64,000 nt of DNA from Rubrivivax sp. (GCA_019635285.1 JAHBZS010000001.1:1-64000), one strand, 5' to 3'. Shown: positions 10,658 through 19,215, numbered from the stretch's first letter. Notes: generated from the letters alone by a model not told the origin. Numbers and translations: made by a program.

Positions 10658-11272
10658 GTGAAACGCGGCGGCGCGCTGTTGACGCTGCTGCTGCTGGCGC
10701 TGGGCACTGCGCAGGCCGATGAGCCGGCGTCGGCGGTGGCCGAGCGCAAGCAAATCCAGCGTGACCGGGCCGCGGTCGAGGCGCGTTACAAGCAGACCGA
10801 GGCGGAATGCAAGACGCGTTTCGCCGTCTCCGGCTGCGTGGCCGAGGCGCAGGCGCAGCGGCGCACGGCGCTGACTGCGCTGCGCGAGCGCGAGTTGGTG
10901 CTCGACGAGGCCAAGCGCAAGGCCGATGCCGAAGAGAGTGCCAGCCGCCTGCGTGCCAAGCAGGCCGAGGCAGCGGCGCGGCCCGTGCCGGTGCCCCGCG
11001 CCGCGTCCGCGCCGCCCTCGCCGCCGGCCCCGGCCGCCAGCGCAAGTGCGCGCACCGAGCGCAGCCGGCAGGTCTCCAAGACCGCCGACGACCCCAGCGA
11101 GGCCGCTGCGCGTGCGGCCGCGCAGCGACGCCGCGCCAGCGAGGCCGCCGCCCACCGGCAGGAGGTGGAGAAGCGCAATGCCGAGCGTGCGGCAAGCGGC
11201 AAGAAGTCGACGCCGCTGCCGGTGCCGTCCGCGGCCAGCGTGGCCGAAACCGCCAGCGCCGTGGCGCGCTGA
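10658..11272 (+). CDS. Hypothetical secreted coiled-coil protein
   Basis: A 204-residue protein with a clear signal peptide (TLLLLALGTAQA, cleavage after about residue 20). A charged helical region follows, rich in Glu, Arg and Lys (about 28-115). It has two cysteines (AECKTRF and SGCVAEAQ) that could form a disulfide, then an Ala/Pro-rich stretch and a second basic helical segment. GTG 10658 is supported by AAAGGG just upstream. The composition suggests an elongated periplasmic protein. I do not recognise a named family. It is convergent with the PP2C gene. Confidence 0.7.
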   Translation: MKRGGALLTLLLLALGTAQADEPASAVAERKQIQRDRAAVEARYKQTEAECKTRFAVSGCVAEAQAQRRTALTALRERELVLDEAKRKADAEESASRLRAKQAEAAARPVPVPRAASAPPSPPAPAASASARTERSRQVSKTADDPSEAAARAAAQRRRASEAAAHRQEVEKRNAERAASGKKSTPLPVPSAASVAETASAVAR

Positions 11273-11281
11273 GACCGGCCT

Positions 11282-12049
11282 TCAGGCCAGCGGGTCGATG
11301 CGCAGGATGGCCAGCGACAGGTTGTCGCCGCTGCCGCGCGCGCGCTGACGCGCCTTGTTGACGAGCATCTCGCTGGCCTCGCGCGGCGGCAGCGCGTGCA
11401 CGATGGCGCCCAGCTCGCGCGGCGTGAAGTAATGCCACAGGCCGTCGCTGCAGGCCAGCAGCGCGTCGCCGAAGTCGAGCCGCTCGATCTGCGTCACCGA
11501 CATCGGCGGGTCCTGGTGCGTGCCCAGGCAGCCGGTGAGCAGGTTGCCCTGCGGATGGGTCAGCGCTTCTTCCTCGCTCAGCCGGCCTTCGTCGATGAGC
11601 CGCTGCACGAAGGAATGGTCCTGCGTGCGCGAGACCATCTCCTGCCCGCGGAAGTGGTACACGCGCGAATCGCCGGCGTGGGCCACGGCGCAGGCCAAGG
11701 TCGGGTCGATCAGGAAGGCGGCCAGCGTGCTGTGCGGCTCTTCCTCGGAGGTGATCGCCGTGAGCTTGATCATCAGGTGCGATTCCATTACCACCTGACG
11801 CAGCGTGGCGCTGGCGTCGTCCTTGGCCGGCACGTAGCGCTCGAACACCTGGCGCGCGGTCAGCATCACCTGGTCGGCCGCCTTGCGCCCGCCGCTCTTG
11901 CCGCCCATGCCGTCGGCCACCACGGCCAGCGCGCAGCCGGGCACGCGGCTGTGCGTCATGACTTCGACCTGGTCCTGCTGGTAGGCGCGATCGCCGCGAT
12001 GCAGGCCGGTCGCCGCGGAAATGCGGTAGGCCTGTGCTGGTGCACTCAT
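11282..12049 (-). CDS. PP2C-type serine/threonine protein phosphatase
   Basis: A 255-residue metal-dependent phosphatase that removes phosphate from Ser/Thr residues. Family motifs are in order: NQD-like GDRAYQQDQ near residue 20, VVADGMGGKSGG, AHAGDSRVYHF, LLACSDGLWHY and GSGDNLSLAIL near the C-terminus, which together supply the metal-binding aspartates. ATG 12049 gives the conserved N-terminus and avoids a long antisense extension over the helicase gene. No partner kinase is encoded in the window. It is divergent from the YdcH-like gene with only 24 bases between starts. Confidence 0.92.
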   Translation of the reverse strand: MSAPAQAYRISAATGLHRGDRAYQQDQVEVMTHSRVPGCALAVVADGMGGKSGGRKAADQVMLTARQVFERYVPAKDDASATLRQVVMESHLMIKLTAITSEEEPHSTLAAFLIDPTLACAVAHAGDSRVYHFRGQEMVSRTQDHSFVQRLIDEGRLSEEEALTHPQGNLLTGCLGTHQDPPMSVTQIERLDFGDALLACSDGLWHYFTPRELGAIVHALPPREASEMLVNKARQRARGSGDNLSLAILRIDPLA

Positions 12050-12056
12050 GTGGTCG

Positions 12057-12064
12057 AATATAAA
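12057..12064. promoter_or_regulatory. AT-rich divergent promoter element
   Basis: AATATAAA lies in the 24-base gap between the PP2C and YdcH-like starts. It reads TATAAA on the plus strand and TATATT on the minus strand, so it could serve as a -10 box for either gene. Both transcripts would then be nearly leaderless, with starts 8-10 bases away. Confidence 0.35.
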
Positions 12065-12073
12065 CTCGCCGGC

Positions 12074-12295
12074 ATGACGCAAAGTCTGCAAATCAATGAC
12101 AACTTGCACTCGGTTCAGCGGCAATTGATCGAACTTCGCATCGAACACGCGGACATGGACGACATGATCGACCGCCTGGCCCTGAACCTGCCGCAAGACG
12201 ACCTGGCGCTGCGCCGCCTGAAGAAGCGTCGTCTCCTGCTGCGTGACCAGATCGCGCGGCTGGAGTTGGAGCTCGACCCACCGACTCCGGCTTGA
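12074..12295 (+). CDS. YdcH-like DUF465 small protein
   Basis: A 73-residue, highly charged helical protein. DMDDMIDRLAL and LALRRLKKRRLLLRDQI match the DUF465/YdcH pattern of a short antiparallel helical hairpin. Its stop codon overlaps the TTG start of the helicase gene (TTGA at 12292-12295), which implies translational coupling. Function is unknown for the family. Confidence 0.8.
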   Translation: MTQSLQINDNLHSVQRQLIELRIEHADMDDMIDRLALNLPQDDLALRRLKKRRLLLRDQIARLELELDPPTPA

Positions 12296-14259
12296 GCGAG
12301 CTTTCGGAACAGGTCGCGCTCGCTTTCTCGAGCCAGGGCGCGCTGGCGCGCAGCGACCCCCATCTTGCGCAGCGCGAGGCGCAGCAGCAACTGGCGCACC
12401 AGGTGGCGCTGGCCATCGAGCAGCGCGGCGCACTGGTGGCCGAGGCCGGCACCGGGGTCGGCAAGACCTTCGCCTACCTGGTGCCGCTGCTGCTGTCGGG
12501 GCGCCGCGCGCTGGTCAGCACCGCCACCAAGAACCTGCAGGATCAGCTGTTCCTGCGCGATCTGCCGTGGCTGTGCCGCGCGCTGGCCCTGCCGGTGACG
12601 CTGGCGCTGCTGAAGGGGCGGTCCAGCTACCTGTGCCTGCAGCGCCTGCAACAGGCGCGGCAGGGCGCGGAGCTGCCCGACCGCTGGGCCGTGCGCACGC
12701 TGGCGCGGGTCGAAGCCTGGGCCCAGGGCACGCGCAGCGGTGACCTGGCCGAGATCGACGGCCTGGACGACCGTTCGCCGGTGATCCCGCTGGTCACCTC
12801 GACGCGCGAGAACTGCCTGGGCAGCGAATGTCCGCAGTTCAAGAGCTGCCACGTGATGCAGGCGCGGCGCGAGGCCATGGCCGCGGACCTGGTGGTGGTC
12901 AACCACCATCTGTTCTTCGCCGACATGGCGCTGCGCGACAGCGGCGTCGCCGAGCTGCTGCCCACCGTCGATGCAGCGGTGTTCGACGAGGCGCATCAGC
13001 TGGTCGAGGCCGGCGTGCAGTTCCTGGGCACGGGCCTGGGCACGGCGCAACTCATCGACTTTTCACGCGACCTGCTGGCCGTGGGGCTGCAGCAGGCGCG
13101 CGGCCTGCGCGACTGGCAGCGGCTCGCCGGCAGCTTGGAGCAGGCCGCGCGGCAGCTGCGCCTGCGCTGTGCCGGGCCGCTGCGCGACCTGCGCGGGGTG
13201 CTCAAGCTGCGCTGGGACGAACGCGCCGGCACCGACGACTGGGCGGACGGTTTGCAGGCCGTGGCCGAGGCCGCCCAGGCGGTCGACCAGGCCTTGGACG
13301 AGGTCTGCGCCGTGGGCCCGGACTTCGAGAAGCTGCAGCAGCGTGCGCGGGCGCTGGCCGAGCTGGCGGCGCTGTTCGCGCAGCCGGCCGATGCCGACCA
13401 GGTGCGCTGGATCGACGTGTCGCCGCAGCAGGCGCGGCTGGTGCAGTCGCCGCTGGACATCCGCGAGATGCTGACCGAGCAGCGCCGGGCCTCGCCGAAG
13501 GCCTGGATCTTCACCTCGGCCACGCTCGGCGACGACCCGCAGCTGCGCTGGTTCACCGCGTCCACTGGCCTGGAGGATGCGGTGACCCTGCGCGTCGGCA
13601 GCCCCTTCGACTATGCGGCGCATGCGCGTCTGTGGGTGCCGTTGCCCTTTCCCAAGCCCAACGACGCGGGCCATCCCGCCGCGGTGGGCCGGCTGGCGGC
13701 GCGCTGCGCGCGCACGCTGCGTGGCCGCACCTTCGTGCTCACCACCACGCTGCGCGTGCTGCCGCTGATCGCCGACGCGCTGCGCGAGGCGATGGCACGC
13801 GATGGCGCGGCCATCGAGGTGCTGGTGCAGGGCAGCCAGCCCAAGCGTGCGCTGCTGCAGCGCTACGGCGACGGCCGCGACTGCGTGCTCGTCGGCTCGC
13901 AGAGCTTCTGGGAGGGCATCGACGTGCCCGGCGACGCGCTGCAGTGCGTGATCATCGACAAGCTGCCCTTTCCCCCGCCCAACGACCCGCTGGTGCAGGC
14001 GCGCGTGAAGAAGATCGAGGCGCGCGGCGGCAACGCCTTCGGCGAGTATTTCGTCGCCGAGACGGCCGTGTCGCTGAAGCAGGGCGGGGGGCGGCTGATC
14101 CGCAGCGAGAGCGACCGCGGCCTGCTGGTGGTGTGCGACCCGCGGCTGCGGCAGATGAACTACGGCGCGCGCCTGCGCGCGGCGTTGCCGCCGATGGCTG
14201 AGCTGACGCAGGAGGCCGAGGCCTTCGACTGGCTGGCCGATCTGGCCGCCGCACACTAG
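12292..14259 (+). CDS. DinG/YoaA-family ATP-dependent DNA helicase
   Basis: A 655-residue XPD-like superfamily 2 helicase. Walker A is AEAGTGVGKT near residue 57, and the DEAH box is AAVFDEAHQ. Between them lie four cysteines (SYLC, ENCLGSEC, KSCHVM) placed as in iron-sulfur helicases of this family, followed by DLVVVNHHLFF. C-terminal motifs include FTSATLGDDP, VLVGSQSFWEGIDVPG and QGGGRLIRSESDRG. Length is nearer E. coli YoaA than DinG. The TTG start overlaps the previous stop codon; family members unwind 5'-tailed or R-loop/D-loop substrates in DNA repair. Confidence 0.9.
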   Translation: MSELSEQVALAFSSQGALARSDPHLAQREAQQQLAHQVALAIEQRGALVAEAGTGVGKTFAYLVPLLLSGRRALVSTATKNLQDQLFLRDLPWLCRALALPVTLALLKGRSSYLCLQRLQQARQGAELPDRWAVRTLARVEAWAQGTRSGDLAEIDGLDDRSPVIPLVTSTRENCLGSECPQFKSCHVMQARREAMAADLVVVNHHLFFADMALRDSGVAELLPTVDAAVFDEAHQLVEAGVQFLGTGLGTAQLIDFSRDLLAVGLQQARGLRDWQRLAGSLEQAARQLRLRCAGPLRDLRGVLKLRWDERAGTDDWADGLQAVAEAAQAVDQALDEVCAVGPDFEKLQQRARALAELAALFAQPADADQVRWIDVSPQQARLVQSPLDIREMLTEQRRASPKAWIFTSATLGDDPQLRWFTASTGLEDAVTLRVGSPFDYAAHARLWVPLPFPKPNDAGHPAAVGRLAARCARTLRGRTFVLTTTLRVLPLIADALREAMARDGAAIEVLVQGSQPKRALLQRYGDGRDCVLVGSQSFWEGIDVPGDALQCVIIDKLPFPPPNDPLVQARVKKIEARGGNAFGEYFVAETAVSLKQGGGRLIRSESDRGLLVVCDPRLRQMNYGARLRAALPPMAELTQEAEAFDWLADLAAAH

Positions 14260-14284
14260 GCGCGGTGGGAGCTCCGGCGCCGCG

Positions 14285-15121
14285 TCAGTTCCAGATGTGC
14301 CACCAGGACTTGCTGGCGCGGCGCAGCCCCTGCGCAGGCAGCTTGCTGTTCGGGAAGTTCATCTTGAAGACGCGGTCGGCATCGTCGCGCAAGGTCTCCA
14401 GGCCCAGGCGGTCGTAGCTCAGCACCATGATGTACAGCGCTTCCTCGGTGGCCGGTGCGCCCTGGAAGTCGACCAGCGCCTGCTGCGCGCGGTTCACCGC
14501 GGCGACGTAGGCGCCGCGGCGGTAGTAGTAGCGCGCCACGTAGAGCTCGTACTCGGCCAGCGTGTTGACGATGTAGGCCATGCGCTGGCGCGCATCCTCG
14601 GCGTAGGCCGAGTCCGGGAAACGATCGACCAGTTCCTTGAAGGCCTGGAACGCGTCGCGCGAGGCGCGCGAATCGCGCTCGGCCAGGTCCTGCCCGGCCA
14701 GGCTGCCCATGATGCCGATGTCGTCGTTGAAGTTGATCACGCCGCGCAGGTACAGCGCGTAGTCCAGCGCGGGGCTGGACGGATTGAGCTTGATGAAGCG
14801 CTCGATCGCCGCCAGCGCCTGCGGCCGCTCGCCGCTGCGCCAGTAGGCGTAGGCCAGGTCGATCTGCGCCTGCTGCGCGAGCAGGGTGCCGGCCGCCTGG
14901 CCTTCGATGCGCTCCAACGACTTGATGGCCGCATCCCAGGCGCCGCTGGCCATGTCTTCCTTGGCCTGTGCATACAATTGATTGACCGCAGCCGGCGTGC
15001 CCGCCGCCGGCGAACCAGGGGGCGGCGGCGGTGTCTTGGAAGAGCTGCAGCCGGCCAGCGCCAGACTCAGCAGCAACACGGCCGCGCACAGGCGCCGAAC
15101 ATGAGAAACCGTCATTGACAT
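14285..15121 (-). CDS. bamD: Outer membrane assembly lipoprotein BamD
   Basis: A 278-residue lipoprotein with signal sequence VLLLSLALAGC (lipidated C25). TPR-like helical repeats follow, including YAQAKEDMASGAWDAAI and AERDSRASRDAFQAFKEL. The tail is close to the usual BamD end (YIVNTLAEYELYVARYYYRR, then a short C-terminal helix). BamD is the essential partner of BamA in inserting beta-barrel proteins into the outer membrane. bamA and bamB are elsewhere in this window. The start is ATG 15121 or, two codons on, ATG 15115. It is divergent from rluD, and its promoter lies within the stretch before rluD. Confidence 0.93.
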   Translation of the reverse strand: MSMTVSHVRRLCAAVLLLSLALAGCSSSKTPPPPPGSPAAGTPAAVNQLYAQAKEDMASGAWDAAIKSLERIEGQAAGTLLAQQAQIDLAYAYWRSGERPQALAAIERFIKLNPSSPALDYALYLRGVINFNDDIGIMGSLAGQDLAERDSRASRDAFQAFKELVDRFPDSAYAEDARQRMAYIVNTLAEYELYVARYYYRRGAYVAAVNRAQQALVDFQGAPATEEALYIMVLSYDRLGLETLRDDADRVFKMNFPNSKLPAQGLRRASKSWWHIWN

Positions 15122-15165
15122 GGTGGCACCGGCGGCGCCAACGGAGGCGGGGGACGACGGCGCGG

Positions 15166-15171
15166 ATTATA
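15166..15171 (-). promoter_or_regulatory. Consensus -10 box of bamD
   Basis: The plus strand reads ATTATA, so the minus strand reads TATAAT, a perfect sigma-70 -10 box about 45 bases before the bamD start. The same GATTATAGG stretch could provide a -10 for rluD on the plus strand. No strong -35 is visible. Confidence 0.55.
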
Positions 15172-15194
15172 GGGAGCGTCCCGATCCGGCCACC

Positions 15195-16136
15195 GTGCGC
15201 GGCGATGACCAAGCCGAGCTCACACCCGCCTTCGAACTGCGCGAGGCCACCGTCGATGAAGGCATGCACGGCCTGCGCCTGGACAAGGCGCTGGTGCGCC
15301 TGGCGCCGGAGTTCTCGCGCAACCACCTGCAGTCGCTGATCGAGCGCGGCCATGTGCGCGTGGACGGCCAGCCTGCCGCAGCGGCGTCGCGCAAGCTGCG
15401 TGCCGGCCAGCAGCTGCAGCTGGAGCTGGTGCCCACCGAAGAAAGCCGCGCCTTCACCGCGCAGCCGCTGGCGCTGGACATCGTCTTCGAGGACGAGCAT
15501 CTGCTGGTCATCGACAAGCCCGCCGGACTGGTGGTGCATCCGGCGCCGGGCCACTGGTCCGGCACCTTGCTCAACGGCCTGCTGGCGCACCACGCGGACG
15601 CCGCAGCGCTGCCGCGTGCCGGCATCGTGCACCGCCTGGACAAGGACACCTCGGGGCTGATGGTGGTGGGCAAGAGCCTGCCTGCCGTGACGGCGTTGTC
15701 GCGGGCCATCGCCGCGCGCGACGTGCAGCGCCACTACCTGGCGCTGGTGCATGGCCGCGTCGGCTGGGACGAGACCACGGTCGACGCGCCGGTCGGCCGC
15801 GACCCGGTATCGCGCGTGCGCATGGCGGTGGTCGCGTCGGGCCGGCCTGCGCGCACCGACGTGCGCTGCCTGGCCAGGCACGGTGCGGTGAGCGCCGTGG
15901 CCTGCCGCTTGCACACCGGCCGCACCCACCAGATCCGCGTGCACCTGGCGTCCATCGGGCACCCGCTGCTGGCCGACGCGCTGTACGGCGGGGCGCCCGC
16001 GCTCGGCGTGCAGCGCCAGGCGCTGCATGCGACCCGGCTGCGCCTGCAGCACCCGCTGGACCAGCGCTGGCTGGAGTTCGAGCGCCCGCCGCCCGACGAT
16101 CTGGCGCCGGCCTGGGCAGAGGTCACGGGCGGCTGA
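15195..16136 (+). CDS. rluD: 23S rRNA pseudouridine synthase RluD
   Basis: Pseudouridine synthase of about 313 residues that modifies helix 69 of 23S rRNA (U1911, 1915 and 1917 in E. coli numbering). An N-terminal S4 domain (GLRLDKALVRLAPEFSRNHL) precedes the catalytic domain with GIVHRLDKDTSGLMV, where the Asp is the nucleophile. TGRTHQIRVHLA follows. GTG 15195 is chosen as start because the open frame back to ATG 15120 crosses the bamD promoter and overlaps the bamD start codon. That upstream stretch also uses a rare AGG codon. The exact start is uncertain. Confidence 0.9.
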   Translation: MRGDDQAELTPAFELREATVDEGMHGLRLDKALVRLAPEFSRNHLQSLIERGHVRVDGQPAAAASRKLRAGQQLQLELVPTEESRAFTAQPLALDIVFEDEHLLVIDKPAGLVVHPAPGHWSGTLLNGLLAHHADAAALPRAGIVHRLDKDTSGLMVVGKSLPAVTALSRAIAARDVQRHYLALVHGRVGWDETTVDAPVGRDPVSRVRMAVVASGRPARTDVRCLARHGAVSAVACRLHTGRTHQIRVHLASIGHPLLADALYGGAPALGVQRQALHATRLRLQHPLDQRWLEFERPPPDDLAPAWAEVTGG

Positions 16137-16168
16137 GCCGGCCGGCGCGGCGCGCTGCGCGAGGGCGC

Positions 16169-16174
16169 TACAAT
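16169..16174 (+). promoter_or_regulatory. Candidate -10 box of scpB
   Basis: GCGCTACAATGCG contains TACAAT, a good -10 box, 33 bases after the rluD stop. It would give a leader of about 230 bases before scpB. No good -35 is seen. Confidence 0.45.
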
Positions 16175-16410
16175 GCGCCAACTCAGCGCTGCGCCCGGGC
16201 AGGAACCACCGATTCCGGGCCGCAACCGCCGCCACCAGTGCGCGGCCGAGGCGCCGGACTTCCGATTGTCGTTAGCCGCAGGGCAGGCCTTCGCGGGCCG
16301 CACCCTGCGGGCACGAGCTGCGATCCACCCGCGGTGCCATCGGTGCCGCTCAGCACGGGAATGACCTCCCGCGGCCCACGGGCCATGATCCAACCACCGT
16401 CAGGGCGTTC
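16175..16410 (+). other. Long structured 5' leader of scpB
   Basis: Non-coding stretch with no convincing gene. It holds several inverted repeats: GCCCGG/CCGGGC at 16193-16198 and 16215-16220; CCGCAGGG/CCCTGCGG at 16276-16283 and 16303-16310 enclosing GGCC/GGCC; and GGCC-CACG-GGCC near 16373-16384, shortly before the start codon. A 63-codon open frame from ATG 16173 overlaps the -10 box and is not believed. It may be a regulatory leader or may hide a small RNA. I do not recognise a known riboswitch. Confidence 0.4.
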
Positions 16411-17265
16411 ATGAATACACAGGATGCGAAGCGCGTCCTCGAAACCGCGTTGATCTGCGCGCAGGTGCCGTTGCCGCTGCGCGAACTGCAGGCCCTGTTC
16501 GACCAGCAGGTGGGCGCCGACACGCTGCGCAGCCTGCTCGACGAACTGGCCGTCGACTGGCAGGGCCGCGGCTGCGAGCTGGTGGCGCTGGCCTCGGGTT
16601 GGCGCTTCCAGAGCCGGCCCGAGATGCGCGAATACCTCGACCGGCTGCACCCCGAGAAGCCGCCGCGCTATTCGCGTGCGGCGATGGAGACGCTGGCCAT
16701 CATCGCCTACCGGCAGCCGGTGACGCGCGGTGACATCGAGGACATCCGCGGCGTCGGCGTGACCACGCAGATCATCAAGTCGCTGGAGGACCGCGGCTGG
16801 ATCGAAACCATCGGCTTCCGCGAAAGCGTGGGCCGCCCGGCGCTGTACGCGACGACGCGCCAGTTCCTCGACGACCTGGGGCTGGCCAGCCTGGACCAGC
16901 TGCCGATGGTGATGAGCGTCGACGGCGAGTCGCTGCAGCCCGAAGTGGCAGCCGCGCTGCAGCCGTCGCTGCTGGAATCGCCCGAGAGAGCCGCCGACGC
17001 GCCCGAGCCCGTCGAGAACGCCGCGAACGTGGCTGAGACGGCTGAGACGATCGAGCCGGCCGAGACGGCTGGCAGTTCGCTTGGCGATGCAACTGGCGAT
17101 ACGACCGAGCCGCCCGAGACGGCCGCCGCCGTCTCCGACCCGGCCGAGAACGTGGCAGACGACGCCGAGCCGGCCGAGCCGGCTGTACACCCGGCCGATC
17201 CACCGGAGCAGGCCGCCGACACGGCGCAGCCGTCCCCCCCCTCACCCCACGCTGCGAACGCATGA
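16411..17265 (+). CDS. scpB: Segregation and condensation protein ScpB
   Basis: Kleisin-associated subunit that works with ScpA and SMC in chromosome condensation. The first 185 residues form the two winged-helix domains; [29 protein letters not shown] is the hallmark. The last 90 residues are an acidic, Ala/Pro/Glu-rich tail ([14 protein letters not shown] and similar) of low complexity, making the protein 284 residues. scpA is not adjacent. The stop overlaps an ATG at 17262 (ATGA) that begins the probable original rluB reading frame. Confidence 0.93.
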   Translation: MNTQDAKRVLETALICAQVPLPLRELQALFDQQVGADTLRSLLDELAVDWQGRGCELVALASGWRFQSRPEMREYLDRLHPEKPPRYSRAAMETLAIIAYRQPVTRGDIEDIRGVGVTTQIIKSLEDRGWIETIGFRESVGRPALYATTRQFLDDLGLASLDQLPMVMSVDGESLQPEVAAALQPSLLESPERAADAPEPVENAANVAETAETIEPAETAGSSLGDATGDTTEPPETAAAVSDPAENVADDAEPAEPAVHPADPPEQAADTAQPSPPSPHAANA

Positions 17266-17520
17266 ACCCCACAGACACCGAGACCCCGGCGGCCAGCGTG
17301 CCGCCGTCCGACACGGCGGGCCCGTCGGTCGAGGCCGAGGCCGTGGCGCAGGACGCCGCCGCGCCGGCGAAGCGCCGTCGCGCGCCGCGCAAAAAGCCGA
17401 AGCGGCCGCACCCGAAGCCGCGGCCGCGGATGCGGCGCCGCCCGCTCAGCCGACAGCCGAGACGCCACTGCTGCCGCGCCACCGCCGGCGGAAGGGCCTG
17501 CCGCGCAGGCCTCACGGAAC
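17262..17520 (+). other. Frame-disturbed N-terminal extension of rluB
   Basis: From ATG 17262, overlapping the scpB stop, the frame reads [15 protein letters not shown] and continues to RRRAPRKK at the A-run 17391-17395. Beyond it, plausible Ala/Glu-rich sequence (KAEAAAPEAAAADAAPPAQ) lies in the -1 frame up to about 17460. After that the RluB frame (DATAAAPPPAEGPAAQASRN) is found another -1 step away. One missing base at the A-run and one more near 17455-17470 would join everything into one protein. Alternatives are a real frameshift mutation in a dispensable tail, -1 slippage at C-AAA-AAG, or sequencing error. Confidence 0.55.
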
Positions 17521-19167
17521 GTGCCCGAACTGCGGCGGCGAGATCGGACGACGCTGCCGCCAGCACGGCGCCGCGCAGGCTCGCGGCGCAACCTGGCCAG
17601 CCGGCGTGGGCGGCGCGGGGCCGACCGCGCCGGCGACGGCAATGGCAGCGGCAGCGGCAACGGCGAACCCGCGGCAGACGGGCCCGCCGAGGAACGCAGG
17701 CACCTGCCGCAGCCCGAGGTCGGCGAGGTCTTCGCCAACGTGCTGTCCGGCGCCTACGACGCCGAGCCGGCGCCGGCCGAAGGCGAGAGCCTGCCGCTGG
17801 TGCCGCCCAAGCGCGTGCTGGCGCCCGATCCCGATGCGCCGAAGCTGCAGAAGGTGCTGGCGCAGGCCGGCATCGGCTCGCGGCGGGACATCGAGCAGCT
17901 GGTACAGGAAGGCCGCATCACCGTCAATGGCGAGCCGGCGCACGTGGGCCAGCGCATTTCCTTTGGTGACCAGCTGCGCATCGACGGCAAGCCGATCAAG
18001 GCGCGCATCGCGCCGCCGCCGCCGCGCGTGCTGGCCTATCACAAGCCGGCCGGCGAGGTGGTCACGCACGACGATCCGCAACACCGGCCCACGGTCTTCC
18101 GCCGCCTGCCGCGGCTGCCGCAGGGCAAGTGGCAGTCGGTGGGCCGCCTGGACATCAATACCGAGGGCCTGCTGCTGTTCACCAACTCGGGCGAACTGGC
18201 CAACCAGCTGATGCATCCGCGCTTCGGTGTCGAGCGCGAATACGCGGTGCGCGTGCTCGGCGCGGTCGACGAGGCCGCGCGCGAGCGGCTGTGCACCGGC
18301 ATCGAGATCGATGGCCAGCCCTGCGCCTTCAAGAGCCTCGAGGACGGCGGCGGCGAAGGCGCCAACCGCTGGTACCGCGTGGTCATCACCGAAGGCCGCA
18401 ACCGCGAGGTGCGCAAGCTGTTCGAGGCGGTGGGCCATGCGGTCAGCCGGCTGATCCGCGTGCGCTACGGTTCGGTGGTGCTGCCGCGCGGCCTGCGCCG
18501 CGGCCTGTGGGTGGACCTGGACGAGGTCGATGTCTGGACGCTGCGGCGCATGGCGCGGCCGGCGCCGCGGCCCCACGGCCCGGCGGCGGAGGGCGCGCCT
18601 GCCGAGGGCGAGCGCCGCGGGCGACGCGGCGGCCGCAAGGGGCGCAACCCCAACGACGCGCGTCGCGACGGCGGCCAGAACGACCCCAACGCACGCCGCG
18701 AGGGCGGCGACCGCGCGGCGCGCTTCGAAGGCGGGCCGATTCCGAATCCGCTGCAGCAGAACTTCGACAAGCGGGCCTTCCAGCAGGCGCGTGCGCAGCG
18801 CGAGATCAACGAGGACGGCCCGATCCCCAACCCGCTGCAGCAGACCTTCGACAAGCGCGCCATCCAGCAGGAGCGCACGCGCCGCCCCGAGATCAGCGAA
18901 GACGGCCCGATCCCCAACCCGCTGCAGCAGACCTACGACAAGCGCTTCGTGCAGAAGGGCGGCGGCCTGCCGCAAGGCCGCGGCGCCGGTGGCCGCAACA
19001 AGTCGCCGTCCACGCCGCGCCAGCCCGACCCGATGCAGACCGCGGTGGGCTACATCGGCGCCGACACCTTCCTGCGCAAGGGCGCCGGCAACCGGGGCGG
19101 CGGCCGCTCCGGGCGCGGCGGCAAGCCCGGTCGCGGCGGCGGCGGCGGCGGGGGACGCGGCCGCTGA
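17521..19167 (+). CDS. rluB: 23S rRNA pseudouridine synthase RluB
   Basis: Pseudouridine synthase of the RsuA/RluB/E/F family, modifying U2605 of 23S rRNA by homology. From GTG 17521 it has 548 residues. It begins with an Arg-rich basic segment, then an S4 domain ([19 protein letters not shown]). The catalytic domain has [15 protein letters not shown], with its nucleophile Asp, and [16 protein letters not shown]. The C-terminal 190 residues are basic and repetitive, with three GPIPNPLQQ-type motifs and an RGG-like Gly/Arg end. The true N-terminus probably lies at 17262 in a different frame. GTG 17521 is only the first start in the open frame and is not strongly supported. Confidence 0.85.
   Translation: MPELRRRDRTTLPPARRRAGSRRNLASRRGRRGADRAGDGNGSGSGNGEPAADGPAEERRHLPQPEVGEVFANVLSGAYDAEPAPAEGESLPLVPPKRVLAPDPDAPKLQKVLAQAGIGSRRDIEQLVQEGRITVNGEPAHVGQRISFGDQLRIDGKPIKARIAPPPPRVLAYHKPAGEVVTHDDPQHRPTVFRRLPRLPQGKWQSVGRLDINTEGLLLFTNSGELANQLMHPRFGVEREYAVRVLGAVDEAARERLCTGIEIDGQPCAFKSLEDGGGEGANRWYRVVITEGRNREVRKLFEAVGHAVSRLIRVRYGSVVLPRGLRRGLWVDLDEVDVWTLRRMARPAPRPHGPAAEGAPAEGERRGRRGGRKGRNPNDARRDGGQNDPNARREGGDRAARFEGGPIPNPLQQNFDKRAFQQARAQREINEDGPIPNPLQQTFDKRAIQQERTRRPEISEDGPIPNPLQQTYDKRFVQKGGGLPQGRGAGGRNKSPSTPRQPDPMQTAVGYIGADTFLRKGAGNRGGGRSGRGGKPGRGGGGGGGRGR
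18733..18945 (+). repeat. Triplicated [12 protein letters not shown] motif in the rluB tail
   Basis: Three copies of a 14-residue motif, GPIPNPLQQ(N/T)(F/Y)DKR, are encoded at 18733-18774, 18817-18858 and 18904-18945. Spacing is 84 and 87 bases with charged linkers between. The DNA copies differ at synonymous positions, so the repeats look selected at protein level and are not recent duplications. A role in RNA binding is a guess. Confidence 0.8.
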
Positions 19168-19215
19168 CCGGGGCCGGGCGGGCCTCGACCGGCACGGCGA
19201 GGCCGGGTGCCGGGT

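Noticed and set aside
14256-16235. 659-codon minus-strand frame spanning bamD and rluD
   Set aside because: It is a fused shadow of both genes in another frame, with no recognisable protein features.
16173-16364. 63-codon open frame upstream of scpB
   Set aside because: Its ATG is part of the TACAAT box and it has no ribosome-binding site or recognisable features.
17510-17560. Zinc-ribbon-like CPNCGGE peptide in an alternative frame near the rluB start
   Set aside because: It lacks a second Cys pair at normal spacing, its surrounding sequence soon becomes Ala-repeat noise, and the RluB frame explains the DNA better.
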